Shown here in pieces: positions 18,954-27,975 of a stretch of DNA of 64,000 nucleotides (position 1 is the first letter of the stretch; the number at the start of each line of letters is the position of its first letter). The position numbers and the translations under genes are program-made. The notes beneath the pieces are model-generated. The model saw only the letters and a program-made list of their open reading frames with translations, ran no database searches and had not been told where the DNA came from. Origin of the DNA: Scytonema tolypothrichoides VB-61278. Its GTDB lineage: Bacteria; Cyanobacteriota; Cyanobacteriia; Cyanobacteriales; Nostocaceae. Where the stretch lies: contig NZ_JXCA02000016.1 in the NCBI RefSeq assembly GCF_000828085.3, forward strand, positions 267,659 through 331,658, given 5' to 3'.

Positions 18954-19715
18954 ATGCTTTCTATACGCAAATCTATCAATAACAGCAAATCACTGATTGT
19001 AGTAGGACTAGCCACCTTGGGTTTATTTTTGTTACCTAACTCTGCCAAAGCCCTGACAATCGTTGATAGAACAGGATTTACTGATACAGATTTTGAGAAT
19101 CTACTCCGTAATGGGCAATTTTCTGAATCATTTGTTACCGAAGGACGAATTGGTAACAACAGTTTAGACACAACAGAACGTGAATTAGGAATAAATACAC
19201 CAATAAGACCTAATGCTAATGGAGAATTAAGCGGTGGAAACCCTGTTGCTGCAGGTGAGTACGTCTGGGGTAATCGTCAAGGGACAAACTTCTCCTTGGA
19301 ATATACAGGAAGCACAATCAATTACACTGTCGGTGGTCAAACACTGACTAGCAATGCGTTTACAGGTCCTGTGACTGATATCTTCCTCCGCACTTTTGCC
19401 AGCAATAATGGTAATGTCGCACTGACTAACCTGGCTTTTGATAACCAAGTATTTGGCGGTTTGTCGTCTTCATCTATCAACAACAGCCAAGACACAGACT
19501 ATATCCAACTCAGCAATATATCTTCTCCTTTCACCCTAACTGGTCAAGCCTTAATAGGTTGGACAGGTATAACACCTGCGCGTTCTCAAGTAGCATATCA
19601 AATTAAAGTTGGCAGTTCCTCAAGCACGAGGAGTGTACCTGAACCAGGAACAGTTGGTGCCATCTTCTTAGCGACAGTGGCAGGTATAGCTTACGGCAGA
19701 AGAAAAAAAGTGTAG
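18954..19715 (+). CDS. PEP-CTERM sorting domain protein
   Basis: A 253-residue exported protein. It has an N-terminal signal peptide (hydrophobic core LIVVGLATLGLFLLP, then SAKALT at residues 30-35) and a C-terminal PEP-CTERM tripartite signal: SVPEPGT, a hydrophobic helix, and the basic end YGRRKKV. The mature part is Asn/Thr/Gly-rich with predicted beta strands. PEP-CTERM proteins are processed by an exosortase and delivered to the cell surface or the exopolysaccharide layer. A TAAGGAG ribosome site sits 6 bases before the ATG. The specific function is unknown. It is followed by a palindromic element and then by another surface-protein gene. Confidence 0.88.
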   Translation: MLSIRKSINNSKSLIVVGLATLGLFLLPNSAKALTIVDRTGFTDTDFENLLRNGQFSESFVTEGRIGNNSLDTTERELGINTPIRPNANGELSGGNPVAAGEYVWGNRQGTNFSLEYTGSTINYTVGGQTLTSNAFTGPVTDIFLRTFASNNGNVALTNLAFDNQVFGGLSSSSINNSQDTDYIQLSNISSPFTLTGQALIGWTGITPARSQVAYQIKVGSSSSTRSVPEPGTVGAIFLATVAGIAYGRRKKV

Positions 19716-19734
19716 GACGTAGTAATTTACACTT

Positions 19735-19860
19735 TTTTTCCACGCTGATTTACCCCACCCCTTAATCCCCTCCCCGCGAATTCGGGGAGGGGCGGTTTTG
19801 GCGTCAGACAAAACTGGGGTGGGGTAAGCGCGAGAATTGTGGGCAAATATAAGGACATGA
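19735..19860 (+). repeat. Dispersed palindromic element left of the TpsA-like gene
   Basis: It contains TTCCACGCTGATTTACCCC, a CCCCTCCCCGCGAATTCGGGG palindrome and TTTTGGCGTCAGACAAAAC. An inverted homologue lies at about 23118-23229, so the two copies bracket the 3-kb gene between them. Confidence 0.7.
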
Positions 19861-20112
19861 TGCAACACCTCCAAATCCAATCTGCTCAAGAATTGCAAAA
19901 GCTACACAATTGAATCTGTAAACATTACAACGTTTTGTCAAAAAATCTTACAAACAAGTTTTAGTATCGTACAAACCTGTTATTTATACTCAAGAGCTAC
20001 AATTTTACTCCTTCGAGATTATTTTTCATTGGCATAAACTGCAAACCAGATCGTAGGGCCACTGCAATGGTGTGCCCCCCCAGAGCCAATCCCATTATCC
20101 TAAAGTTGTAAA

Positions 20113-23100
20113 ATGCTGAGAATCAAACAGGTGCATCGTACCCTCAAATTCCTCACCTTAGGCGTAGCAACGATAGTAACTCTTGCGCCTATTACCTCCG
20201 CAGTTGCCCAACAAGTTTCTACAGATGGAACTGTATCCACCACCGTTACCACTCCTGATGGTAAAAATTTTACTATCAATGATGGTACAACAAGAGGAGG
20301 AAACCTTTTTCACAGCTTCAAAGAGTTTTCTGTTCCGAATGGTGGTTCGGCTAACTTTAACAATGCAGCCAATATACAAAACATTATCAACCGGGTGACG
20401 GGTGGTTCTGTTTCTAGTATTGATGGTTTGATTAAAGCCAATGGCGCAGCAAACGTGTTTTTACTCAATCCTGCAGGGATTATTTTTGGACCAAATGCCA
20501 GCTTAAATATTGGTGGTTCATTTTTGGGGAGTACGGCGAATAGTTTTCTATTTGACAATGGATTTGAGTTTAGTGCGACTGATCCACAAGCACCGCCGTT
20601 GTTAACGATAAATGTTCCAATTGGGTTGAGGTATCGGGATAATCCTCAACCGATTCAGGTAATTGGACCTGAACACGGACGCAATTTTAGTGATTTTACT
20701 GATAGAATTCGTCAAAATATTGACTCTAACGTTATAGGATTAAAAGTCGAACCCGGAAAAACCTTAGCACTCGTAGGAGGGAATGTCTCCCTTGAGGGTG
20801 GTGTACTCAGGTCACCGGGAGGACGTATTGAAATCGGCAGTTTTGACAGCAACCAGGTTGTGAATCTCGTCCCGGCAGAACAAGGTTTTTCACTTGCGTA
20901 TCAAGGCACCCCCAGTTTTAGAAATATCGAGTTTTCTAAAAAATCGTTAGCGAATGTCACAGGAGAAGGCAGTGGTTCTATTGCAATTAAGGGTAGGACT
21001 ATTAATTTCAACTCTGAATCAGTTCTATTAGCTAATACCCTTGGTGATAAAAATGGAGGAGAAATTAGCATTGTTGGTGACTCTATAAATTTCAATCGGT
21101 CTGGCGTCTTCTCTAACACCTTCAGTTCCGGGGACAGTGGACGAATAAAACTGGATGCCACCAACAACATCGAGTTTAAGGATAGCAGCACTCTAACCAT
21201 TCAGACATGGGACAAGGGTAAAGCCGGAGACATCAACATCAATGCAAATTCTTTTGGGCTTGAAGGAGTTATTAAAAGCGAGGTGCAGGAAGGTAGTACA
21301 GGTCAGGGTGGAAATATCAACATTACCGCAAACTCTCTGGAAGTACTACAAAATTTACAAAATCCACAAGATAAAGCAACAGTTATATCTACAGCCACTT
21401 TTGGTAAAGGTGACGCTGGAAACATCAACATTGATGTTAAAGGTCCATTTACTCTAGTCGGTTCAATAGTTACCAATTCCTCTGGCGCGGGTAACGCTGG
21501 CAAAGTCAACATCAGTGCAAATTCTTTGGGAATGGAAAGGTCGTTTCTCGCTAGCCGTGCGACAAACACAGGTCAAGCCGGAAAAATCGACCTTAATGTC
21601 GCAAACTCTCTTGCAATCAAGGATTCAACAATAATTACCAGCACCTTTGATGGCACGGGTGAGGCTGGCACAATCAACATCAATGCAAATTCTTTTCGGT
21701 TTGTTGGTGAAGCAGACATTAGAAGCGAGGCGCAGGGAAATAGCACAGGTCGGGGTGGAAAAATCAACATTACCGCAAACTCTCTGGAAGTACTACAAAA
21801 TCCACAACAAGTTAAACCAACACTTATAACTACAGCCACTTTTGGTAAAGGTGACGCTGGAGACATCAACATTAATGTTAAAGGTCCATTCACTCTAACC
21901 GGTCCTATAAGTACTGAATCCAGGGGTGCGGGTAACGCTGGCAAAATCAAGATAAATGCAAATTCTTTGCAGATTGACGGCACGAGTGTCTCTAGCAGTG
22001 CGAAAAACACAGGTCAAGGCGGAGAAATCAGCTTTAATGTCGCAGACTCTCTTGCCATCAAGAATTCAACTATAAGTACCAACACCTCTGGCACGGGTGA
22101 CGCGGGAAAAATCAACATCAGTGCAAATTCTTTTCGGCTTGGAGGAGAAATTAAAAGCGAGACGGAGAAAGGTAGCACAGGTAAGGCTGGAGTAATCAAC
22201 ATTAACGCAAACTCTCTGGAAGTCCTACAAAATCCACCAGATACAGCAGTTATATCTACAACCACTAAAGGTAAAGGTGATGCTGGAGACATCAACATTA
22301 CTGTTACAGGTTCATTGACTGTAGCCGGTGGTGCAAATATAAAAACTGATTCCTCTGATACTAGTAATAGTAATGCTGGTAATTTAAGGATTAAGGCTGA
22401 CACCATTAAGCTTGATAACAGTTCGCTTAACGCCGACACGAATGGGGGAGAAGGCAACATTAGCGTGAATTCTCGCGATTTAATCTTGCGCAACAACGGC
22501 AAAATCACGACTAATGCTACAGGCACGGCTAATGGAGGCAACATTGAGATTAATAACACTGGGAACTTGGTAGTTTTTGAAGGTAGCAAGATTACCGCCA
22601 ATGCAGAAAAAGGTTATGGAGGGAGGGTCAACATCACAGCCCGAGGTATCTTTCGCTCCCCAGACAGCGATATTACCGCCACTTCTGAAGCTGGTCCACA
22701 ATTCAATGGCATTGTGCAATTTAACACCCCAGATGTTGACCCCAGCCGTGGGTTGTTTGAATTATCAGAAACTGTCATCGACCCTGCACAGCAGATAGCT
22801 CAAAATGTTTGTACAAAAGGGTTTGGTAGCAGTTTCACCATCACCGGACGTGGGGGATTCTCATCTGATCCAACGAAAATCCTCAGTAGTGATAATGTGC
22901 GCGTTGATTTAGTTAAACCTGTTCCCAGTACGGTGAGTTCAACAAGTACAACACAAAAGCAGCCATCTCAAAAGCCACCTGTCAAAGAGATAATACCAGC
23001 CCGAGGATGGATATATAACGAAAAAGGTGAGGTGTTGCTGGTAGCTTATGATCCTACCAAAACTGGTCCACAACGTAAGCAGCCAGCACCTGCTAGTAGT

Positions 23101-23118
23101 TGTGCAGCAACGAGATAA
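20113..23118 (+). CDS. Filamentous-haemagglutinin-type exoprotein (TpsA-like)
   Basis: Large (1001 aa) secreted beta-helix protein of the two-partner secretion type. A signal peptide (about residues 1-32, ending SAVAQQ) is followed by the haemagglutination-activity/TPS domain with the classic NFNNAANIQNIINRVTGG, the NPAGIIFGP motif and FLGSTANSFLF. The rest is right-handed beta-helix repeats (GDAGNINI, GKINISANSF). Three long tandem copies start near 21226, 21668 and 22108 (about 440-bp period), each with NITANSLEVLQN or NINANSLEVLQN. The end holds a single-Cys region (AQNVCTKGFGSSF) and RGWIYNEKGEVLLVAYDP, typical of cyanobacterial members. No TpsB transporter gene is in the window. Confidence 0.92.
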   Translation: MLRIKQVHRTLKFLTLGVATIVTLAPITSAVAQQVSTDGTVSTTVTTPDGKNFTINDGTTRGGNLFHSFKEFSVPNGGSANFNNAANIQNIINRVTGGSVSSIDGLIKANGAANVFLLNPAGIIFGPNASLNIGGSFLGSTANSFLFDNGFEFSATDPQAPPLLTINVPIGLRYRDNPQPIQVIGPEHGRNFSDFTDRIRQNIDSNVIGLKVEPGKTLALVGGNVSLEGGVLRSPGGRIEIGSFDSNQVVNLVPAEQGFSLAYQGTPSFRNIEFSKKSLANVTGEGSGSIAIKGRTINFNSESVLLANTLGDKNGGEISIVGDSINFNRSGVFSNTFSSGDSGRIKLDATNNIEFKDSSTLTIQTWDKGKAGDININANSFGLEGVIKSEVQEGSTGQGGNINITANSLEVLQNLQNPQDKATVISTATFGKGDAGNINIDVKGPFTLVGSIVTNSSGAGNAGKVNISANSLGMERSFLASRATNTGQAGKIDLNVANSLAIKDSTIITSTFDGTGEAGTININANSFRFVGEADIRSEAQGNSTGRGGKINITANSLEVLQNPQQVKPTLITTATFGKGDAGDININVKGPFTLTGPISTESRGAGNAGKIKINANSLQIDGTSVSSSAKNTGQGGEISFNVADSLAIKNSTISTNTSGTGDAGKINISANSFRLGGEIKSETEKGSTGKAGVININANSLEVLQNPPDTAVISTTTKGKGDAGDINITVTGSLTVAGGANIKTDSSDTSNSNAGNLRIKADTIKLDNSSLNADTNGGEGNISVNSRDLILRNNGKITTNATGTANGGNIEINNTGNLVVFEGSKITANAEKGYGGRVNITARGIFRSPDSDITATSEAGPQFNGIVQFNTPDVDPSRGLFELSETVIDPAQQIAQNVCTKGFGSSFTITGRGGFSSDPTKILSSDNVRVDLVKPVPSTVSSTSTTQKQPSQKPPVKEIIPARGWIYNEKGEVLLVAYDPTKTGPQRKQPAPASSCAATR

Positions 23119-23229
23119 TGATGTCACCCACAATTTTCGTATAACCTCACCCCGGTTTTGTCTGACGCCAAAACCTCCCCTCCCCTTAATAAGGGGAGGG
23201 GTTAGGGGAGGGGTTAAATCAACGTGGAA
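23119..23229 (-). repeat. Dispersed palindromic element right of the TpsA-like gene (inverted copy)
   Basis: Read on the minus strand, it matches the element at 19735-19860: TTCCACGTTGATTTAACCCC, the CCCCTCCCC...GGGGAGGGG palindrome, TTTTGGCGTCAGACAAAAC, and an AAAATTGTGGG tail. Confidence 0.7.
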
Positions 23230-23375
23230 TAAACGTTTGAACGTTAAGACAGACCCGTCCACGGCACTGTCCTCCCCAACCTACCCCCTGTTCCCTGTTC
23301 CCTATCTTGTTGTTCACGAATGATTTAAAATTGCTATACTGAGAATCAGTACCTAAATAACAGCGACTAACCGTT

Positions 23376-25112
23376 GTGCAAACATTTGACTTTACAACTC
23401 TTACCGCTGTTTGTAGTGACATCCGCGCTCACTGGCTACCATCGCGGATAGAGCAAGTTTATCAACGCAACAGCTATACTATTGCCGTAGCACTCCGCAC
23501 CCTCAAGCAGCGGGGTTGGCTGGAAATTTCTTGGCATCCCCAAGCAGCACGCCTTCACATCGGTGAACCACCACCAAGAACACCAGATACTTTTACCTTT
23601 AGCCAACAACTACTCCACCAGTTGGGCGGTTTGGCGTTGGTGGGGCTTGAGGCGATCGCCCCTTGGGAACGTGTCGTTGATTTGCAATTTGCCCGTCGTC
23701 CAGGAGAAAGCGCCCTGTATCACCTGTACGTGGAAATCATGGGCAAGTACAGCAACGTCATTCTCACCGATGCCAATAACAGCATTATCACGGTTGCCCA
23801 TCAAGTAAAACAACAACAATCTAGTGTCCGTCCAATTCTGACAGGACAGCCTTATGAAACACCACCTACTCTCACCGCTGCAACACCCAGCTTGAGTGAA
23901 TCTCAAGAACGTTGGCAAGAACGAGTTAGCTTAGTACCAGGATCTATCAAGCGTCAGTTGCTCAAAACCCATCGCGGTGTTTCTCCTTCCCTGATACAAT
24001 CAATGCTGTTGGAATCAGACATAGATCCAGAGAGTTCCACAGACACTTTAAAACTCGATGATTGGCAACGGTTGTTTCAGCGTTGGCAAGAATGGCTGCA
24101 AAAAGTCGAAAGCGAAAAGTTTGAACCTGGTTGGACACAAGAAGGTTATACCGTAGTTGGTTGGGGTGTTCACAAGAGGGCGAAAAATATCCAAGAGTTA
24201 CTCAACCGATATTACACCGACCAAGGAAATCAACAAACATTTTCCCAACTGCGGCATCAATTGAGTCAAAAGCTAAGTAATCTTTTGGAAAAATTACGAG
24301 TCAAAGCTGCTACTTTTGAGCAACGCTTGCAGCAGTCAGAAAAAGCAGATGAATATCGACAAAAAGCTGATTTGTTGATGGCACATCTCCATGAATGGCA
24401 AGTGGGAATGACAGAAATTGTTATCCCTGATTTTGAAACTAGCGAACCAGTAAAAATCGCTTTACAGCCAGATAAAAATGCTGTCCAAAATGCCCAAAAT
24501 CTCTACAAGCAGCATCAAAAACTCAAACGCGCTCGTATTGCTGTAGAACCATTATTGGCAGAAGTCAATGCTGAAATTGAGTATTTGGAGCAAGTGGAAG
24601 CAGCCATTTCTCAGATAGAGAATTATAACACACCAGACGATTTACAAGCCCTTGAAGAAATTCGTGAAGAACTTATTCAACAGCGGTATTTAGAAGACTC
24701 AGAATATCGCCGTCGCATTCCAACCGAAGCTGCTAGCATTAACTTTTATAATTACCGCACTCCCAGCGGTTTTGAAGTTTTAATTGGTCGTAATAACCGC
24801 CAGAATGACCAATTAACTTTTCGTGTGGCAAACGATTATGATTTATGGTTCCATGCTCAAGAAATTCCAGGCAGCCATGTACTACTGCGTCTAGAACCAG
24901 GTGCTGTTCCAGAGCAAGCTGATTTGCAATATGTTGCTAACTTAACAGCATACCATAGTCGCGGTCGTCAGAGTGACCAGGTGCCAGTTGTTTACACTCA
25001 GCCAAAATATGTTTACAAACCCAAGGGAGCCAAACCGGGAATCGCTATCTACAAGCAGGAACGTATCATTTGGGGACAACCGCAGTCGTTAGTTCTGAGT
25101 GCTAAGTCCTGA
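23376..25112 (+). CDS. rqcH: Rqc2-homologue RqcH / NFACT family protein
   Basis: RqcH-type protein of the ribosome quality-control pathway. In bacteria the family binds stalled 50S subunits carrying peptidyl-tRNA and directs C-terminal Ala tailing. The 578-residue protein starts with the NFACT-N signature MQTFDFTTLTAVCSDIR, followed by RIEQVYQRN and the FARRPGESALYHLYVEIMGKYSN block. A coiled-coil region (about residues 290-430) comes next. The NFACT-R (DUF814) domain has GFEVLIGRNNRQNDQLTFRV, DLWFHAQEIPGSHVLLR and VYKPKGAKPG. The start is a GTG at 23376. It was formerly annotated as fibronectin-binding protein. Confidence 0.93.
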   Translation: MQTFDFTTLTAVCSDIRAHWLPSRIEQVYQRNSYTIAVALRTLKQRGWLEISWHPQAARLHIGEPPPRTPDTFTFSQQLLHQLGGLALVGLEAIAPWERVVDLQFARRPGESALYHLYVEIMGKYSNVILTDANNSIITVAHQVKQQQSSVRPILTGQPYETPPTLTAATPSLSESQERWQERVSLVPGSIKRQLLKTHRGVSPSLIQSMLLESDIDPESSTDTLKLDDWQRLFQRWQEWLQKVESEKFEPGWTQEGYTVVGWGVHKRAKNIQELLNRYYTDQGNQQTFSQLRHQLSQKLSNLLEKLRVKAATFEQRLQQSEKADEYRQKADLLMAHLHEWQVGMTEIVIPDFETSEPVKIALQPDKNAVQNAQNLYKQHQKLKRARIAVEPLLAEVNAEIEYLEQVEAAISQIENYNTPDDLQALEEIREELIQQRYLEDSEYRRRIPTEAASINFYNYRTPSGFEVLIGRNNRQNDQLTFRVANDYDLWFHAQEIPGSHVLLRLEPGAVPEQADLQYVANLTAYHSRGRQSDQVPVVYTQPKYVYKPKGAKPGIAIYKQERIIWGQPQSLVLSAKS

Positions 25113-25299
25113 GTTGCGAGTATTTTTGTTATTCAAGATACATAATTTTTATTGAACTTTTAATTTTCAATTAAAAATTTAAATATTTTCCGGCTACATA
25201 CCACATTGGGAATTCTTCTTAAAGATAGAGGCTTATTTTCTTCCTGAATATCTTTTTTTGATAAATGTCATAAAAAATTTGTACTGACTGTTACAATAT

Positions 25300-25416
25300 T
25301 GTTAAGAAAAGTATCCCGTTGCGTTTTGGGAACGCGCGATTTGGGCTTAACTCTTTTGAAAAGACAACACAAGTAAGATATTAAAATAGACCAGCTGTGG
25401 TAGGCTGGTCTTTTTG
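25300..25416 (+). ncRNA. Candidate structured small RNA with terminator
   Basis: A TACAAT -10-like box at 25292-25297 precedes a foldable region. GTTAAG (25301-25306) pairs with CTTAAC (25346-25351) around an inner GCGTT-TTGGG-AACGC hairpin (25321-25335). It ends in a textbook terminator: AGACCAGC, 8-base loop, GCTGGTCT (25388-25411) and TTTTT. The transcript would be about 110 nt. No protein gene fits and no known RNA family is recognised. It could alternatively be the rqcH 3' region, but that stop lies 280 bases upstream. Confidence 0.45.
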
Positions 25417-25602
25417 TAGTTTTTAAAAAGTGTCACATTTGGTAAGCGAAAAAACCGAGAACCGTCGAAATTGCCCCATAAATCAACTGTCTGTACTCGC
25501 CGATATCTCCGGACAGGAGCAATTTGACTCCCAACATGGGTTACCCTCGAAACCCAAGGAGTGGCGTAGTTTCGTCGGTTTTTTCCAAGATTCCACCTGC
25601 TG

Positions 25603-25748
25603 AACAGTGAACAGTGAACAGTGAACAGTGAACAGTGACCAGTGAACAGTGAACAGTGAACAAGGGGTAGACGAGTCCGTTTCCTACCTGATAACTGATA
25701 ACTGATACTGCGCTTCCTTGATAACTGATAACTGATAACTGATAACTG
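25603..25748. repeat. Heptameric tandem repeat array
   Basis: AACAGTG units (about 25603-25665) are followed by ATAACTG units (about 25685-25748), ending at the porin stop codon. It is preceded at about 25490-25600 by GC-rich dispersed-repeat sequence. Confidence 0.85.
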
Positions 25749-27383
25749 TTAAAAAGTGAAGGTGGTTCTGAGTGCACCAATCACAACATCATCGTTGTTA
25801 CTGTTATGATCTGGCGCTGTCAGCCAAATGACTCCTGGAGTAATAGTGATATTGTCAGTCAGCTTGTATTGGTAGAACGCCTCTACGTGATAGGAAGTAT
25901 CTCTGTCTTTGGAAATTTCATTAATACTAGAACCTGTCACTTTCGGCTCCATACCAAAGATGATGCCTGCTAAGTTTCCTTTTTTACCAAGGTCAGGAAA
26001 TCCTAAAGTCACAGCCCAGTTCCAAATATCAAGCTCTCCACGGTCAACTGTTCCTCCCTTGGTGGACAAGTTACGAGCGTTGGTGTATCCAACCCAACCA
26101 CCCAGGACAAATTTCTCGCTCAGACCAAGGGATGCTTGTATACCGTAGGAATTGCTGGCAAATGGCACATTCACTGGCTCAGGTTCTCCAGTAACTGCAG
26201 GAGGAGCAGCAAGTTCAGACTGAAGGAAGGATATAGGATTTGCTCGCTGGCTACCAGTACGCAACTCCTGATTATAAGCGTTGATATAGGTCAAGCCAAT
26301 GGTAAAACGTTCACTGGGTTTCAAGGTTAGCTGTGCAAGTGCACCATATGGACCTTTGAACAATCCATTATCAGATGAGGGATCATTAGGCGAATTTGCC
26401 AAATACCCCAAACTAAGTGAGACTGCATCACCAAACTGCTGAGTCACTCCCAATCCCGCACCATCCATTTGGTAATAAATTGAGGCGCGCGTCCCAAAGC
26501 TGGACAAAGCACCAAATGCGCCGTCCCCATCAAAGATATTTACCGTATTAGTAATGTCATCTGCTGCACCCGCATTAGCAAGAGCGATAACTTCTGTACT
26601 TTCGCTAAGGGGAAATTTGTAGTAAAGTGCATCGATAACAGCATCTGTGCTACCATCCTCTTCGGTAAAGAACAGGCTGCCCTCTGGTGTTCCAATATTA
26701 GGATTGAGAATATTATTAGTCTGTATCCTGGTGAAGAGTGTATCTTCGCCTGTGAAGCTTGTCACAAACTCCACACGCGCCCGCACTCCTAAGGTTGTGT
26801 TATTGTTCTTGAGATCTACATCGTTAACTCTACCACCTCCCAAGACATCAGTGATTGCAGCAACCACTTGTCCCTGTAACTTCGTCGTAGTAGAAAATTG
26901 ATTTGCCTCTAATTCAGCAGCTTTTGCTTCCAGAGTATCCACACGACCTCGCAGTGTCGCCAATTCTGCTGCAAACTCTTCTTGTAGTCTTTGTAACGTC
27001 GCTAAATCTTGTTTATTTACCAAATCTGCTGTAGCCGTGGCAATAAGTTCGTTAACTCGTTTGAGACAAGCATTCAAGCCAGCAGCAAATTCATACCGCG
27101 TCATCGCTCGATTTCCGCGATAAGTGCCGTTAGGGTATCCTGCAATACAGCCGTAGCGCTCCACTAAAGATTGCAGTGCTTGAAATGCCCAATCTGTGGG
27201 TTGTACGTCTGATAACTGAGACACCGAAGTCACTTGTGCCGTTGTCTTGTTTTGAGGGGTTTTCTGAACTTCTTTGATTTCCAAATTGGCAGGTGTTTCC
27301 CCTGCAATAGCAGCAGCACTCATCGCTAACATTGCCCCGAAAACTGCTGGAGTAGCCAGCAGAGATTTCCACAAGTTTGTCAT
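25749..27383 (-). CDS. SLH-domain outer-membrane porin (cyanobacterial OprB-like, iron-uptake porin type)
   Basis: Outer-membrane beta-barrel porin anchored to peptidoglycan by an S-layer-homology domain. From the ATG at 27383 (GAGGAAAA ribosome site just upstream) there is a signal peptide (LLATPAVFGAMLAMSAAAIAG). The SLH motif follows (VSQLSDVQPTDWAFQALQSLVERYGCIAGYPNGTYRG...MTRYEFAAGLNACL), then a coiled coil with LEEFAAELATLRGRVDTLE character. A long barrel ends in the terminal aromatic LRTTFTF. The length of 544 aa fits the family. Such porins are abundant cyanobacterial outer-membrane proteins for small solutes and inorganic ions; the exact substrate cannot be read from sequence. The frame extends 12 codons upstream from the chosen start. 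Confidence 0.92.
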   Translation of the reverse strand: MTNLWKSLLATPAVFGAMLAMSAAAIAGETPANLEIKEVQKTPQNKTTAQVTSVSQLSDVQPTDWAFQALQSLVERYGCIAGYPNGTYRGNRAMTRYEFAAGLNACLKRVNELIATATADLVNKQDLATLQRLQEEFAAELATLRGRVDTLEAKAAELEANQFSTTTKLQGQVVAAITDVLGGGRVNDVDLKNNNTTLGVRARVEFVTSFTGEDTLFTRIQTNNILNPNIGTPEGSLFFTEEDGSTDAVIDALYYKFPLSESTEVIALANAGAADDITNTVNIFDGDGAFGALSSFGTRASIYYQMDGAGLGVTQQFGDAVSLSLGYLANSPNDPSSDNGLFKGPYGALAQLTLKPSERFTIGLTYINAYNQELRTGSQRANPISFLQSELAAPPAVTGEPEPVNVPFASNSYGIQASLGLSEKFVLGGWVGYTNARNLSTKGGTVDRGELDIWNWAVTLGFPDLGKKGNLAGIIFGMEPKVTGSSINEISKDRDTSYHVEAFYQYKLTDNITITPGVIWLTAPDHNSNNDDVVIGALRTTFTF

Positions 27384-27602
27384 TTTTTCCTCACACCAAT
27401 TCTCAGTTAGTCGCCACATTCTACTTTTTTAAAACTCATTTTTCATAGAAAGTAGTCTCATTAATTTATCAGTAATTAGCAAATTATTTAACAATCAATT
27501 TCAAAAAAATCTCATGAAATCTGTATACATGTAAAAGTAAAACTCCTACAGAACAAAGCATAAGAGTTCTTTCTCAATAAATCTATACATTTAGTCAGGA
27601 TT

Positions 27603-27820
27603 AACAGTTATCAGTTACCAGTTATCAGTTACCAGTTACCAGTTATCAGTTACCAGTTAATCCCCATGAATAAATTGCTGGGGATTTTGGCAAGGAATAA
27701 CTTTTCTTTTCTTTCCACAAATGAATTTGGGGGCTTGTACCATGCAGTCACCAGTTACCAGTTACCAGTTACCAGTTAGCAGTCCGCTGTTTTGGTCACT
27801 GTTCACTGTTCACTGTTTCG
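27603..27820. repeat. Heptameric tandem repeats upstream of the porin and zinc genes
   Basis: CAGTTAC/CAGTTAT units lie at 27607-27658 and 27748-27780, with TTCACTG units at about 27797-27818. They fill much of the 590-base gap between the divergent porin and znuA genes. Confidence 0.8.
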
Positions 27821-27879
27821 GTCATTTTTAAAAAACTTTTTTTACGATTAACGCTCAGTCATAGGTCTTTTGATGAGAA

Positions 27880-27894
27880 TGAGAATTATTATAA
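27880..27894. promoter_or_regulatory. Putative Zur (FurB) box upstream of znuA
   Basis: TGAGAATTATTATAA differs at two defined positions from the cyanobacterial Zur consensus TGATAATNATTATCA. It lies 81 bases before the znuA start and directly precedes an AT-rich likely -10 region. Zinc-responsive repression is inferred from this match and from the gene function. Confidence 0.6.
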
Positions 27895-27975
27895 TATATG
27901 AGCTAAAATAAATCTCATTATCAACAAAATTTTAAACACAGCAAAGCAAACAGCTTTCAGTAAGGAGACAAAATA

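Noticed and set aside
25185-25300. Known cyanobacterial RNAs (Yfr1, 6S, tmRNA) as the identity of the 25.3-kb RNA candidate
   Set aside because: The Yfr1 core ACTCCTCACAC and the long-stem layouts of 6S or tmRNA are not seen.
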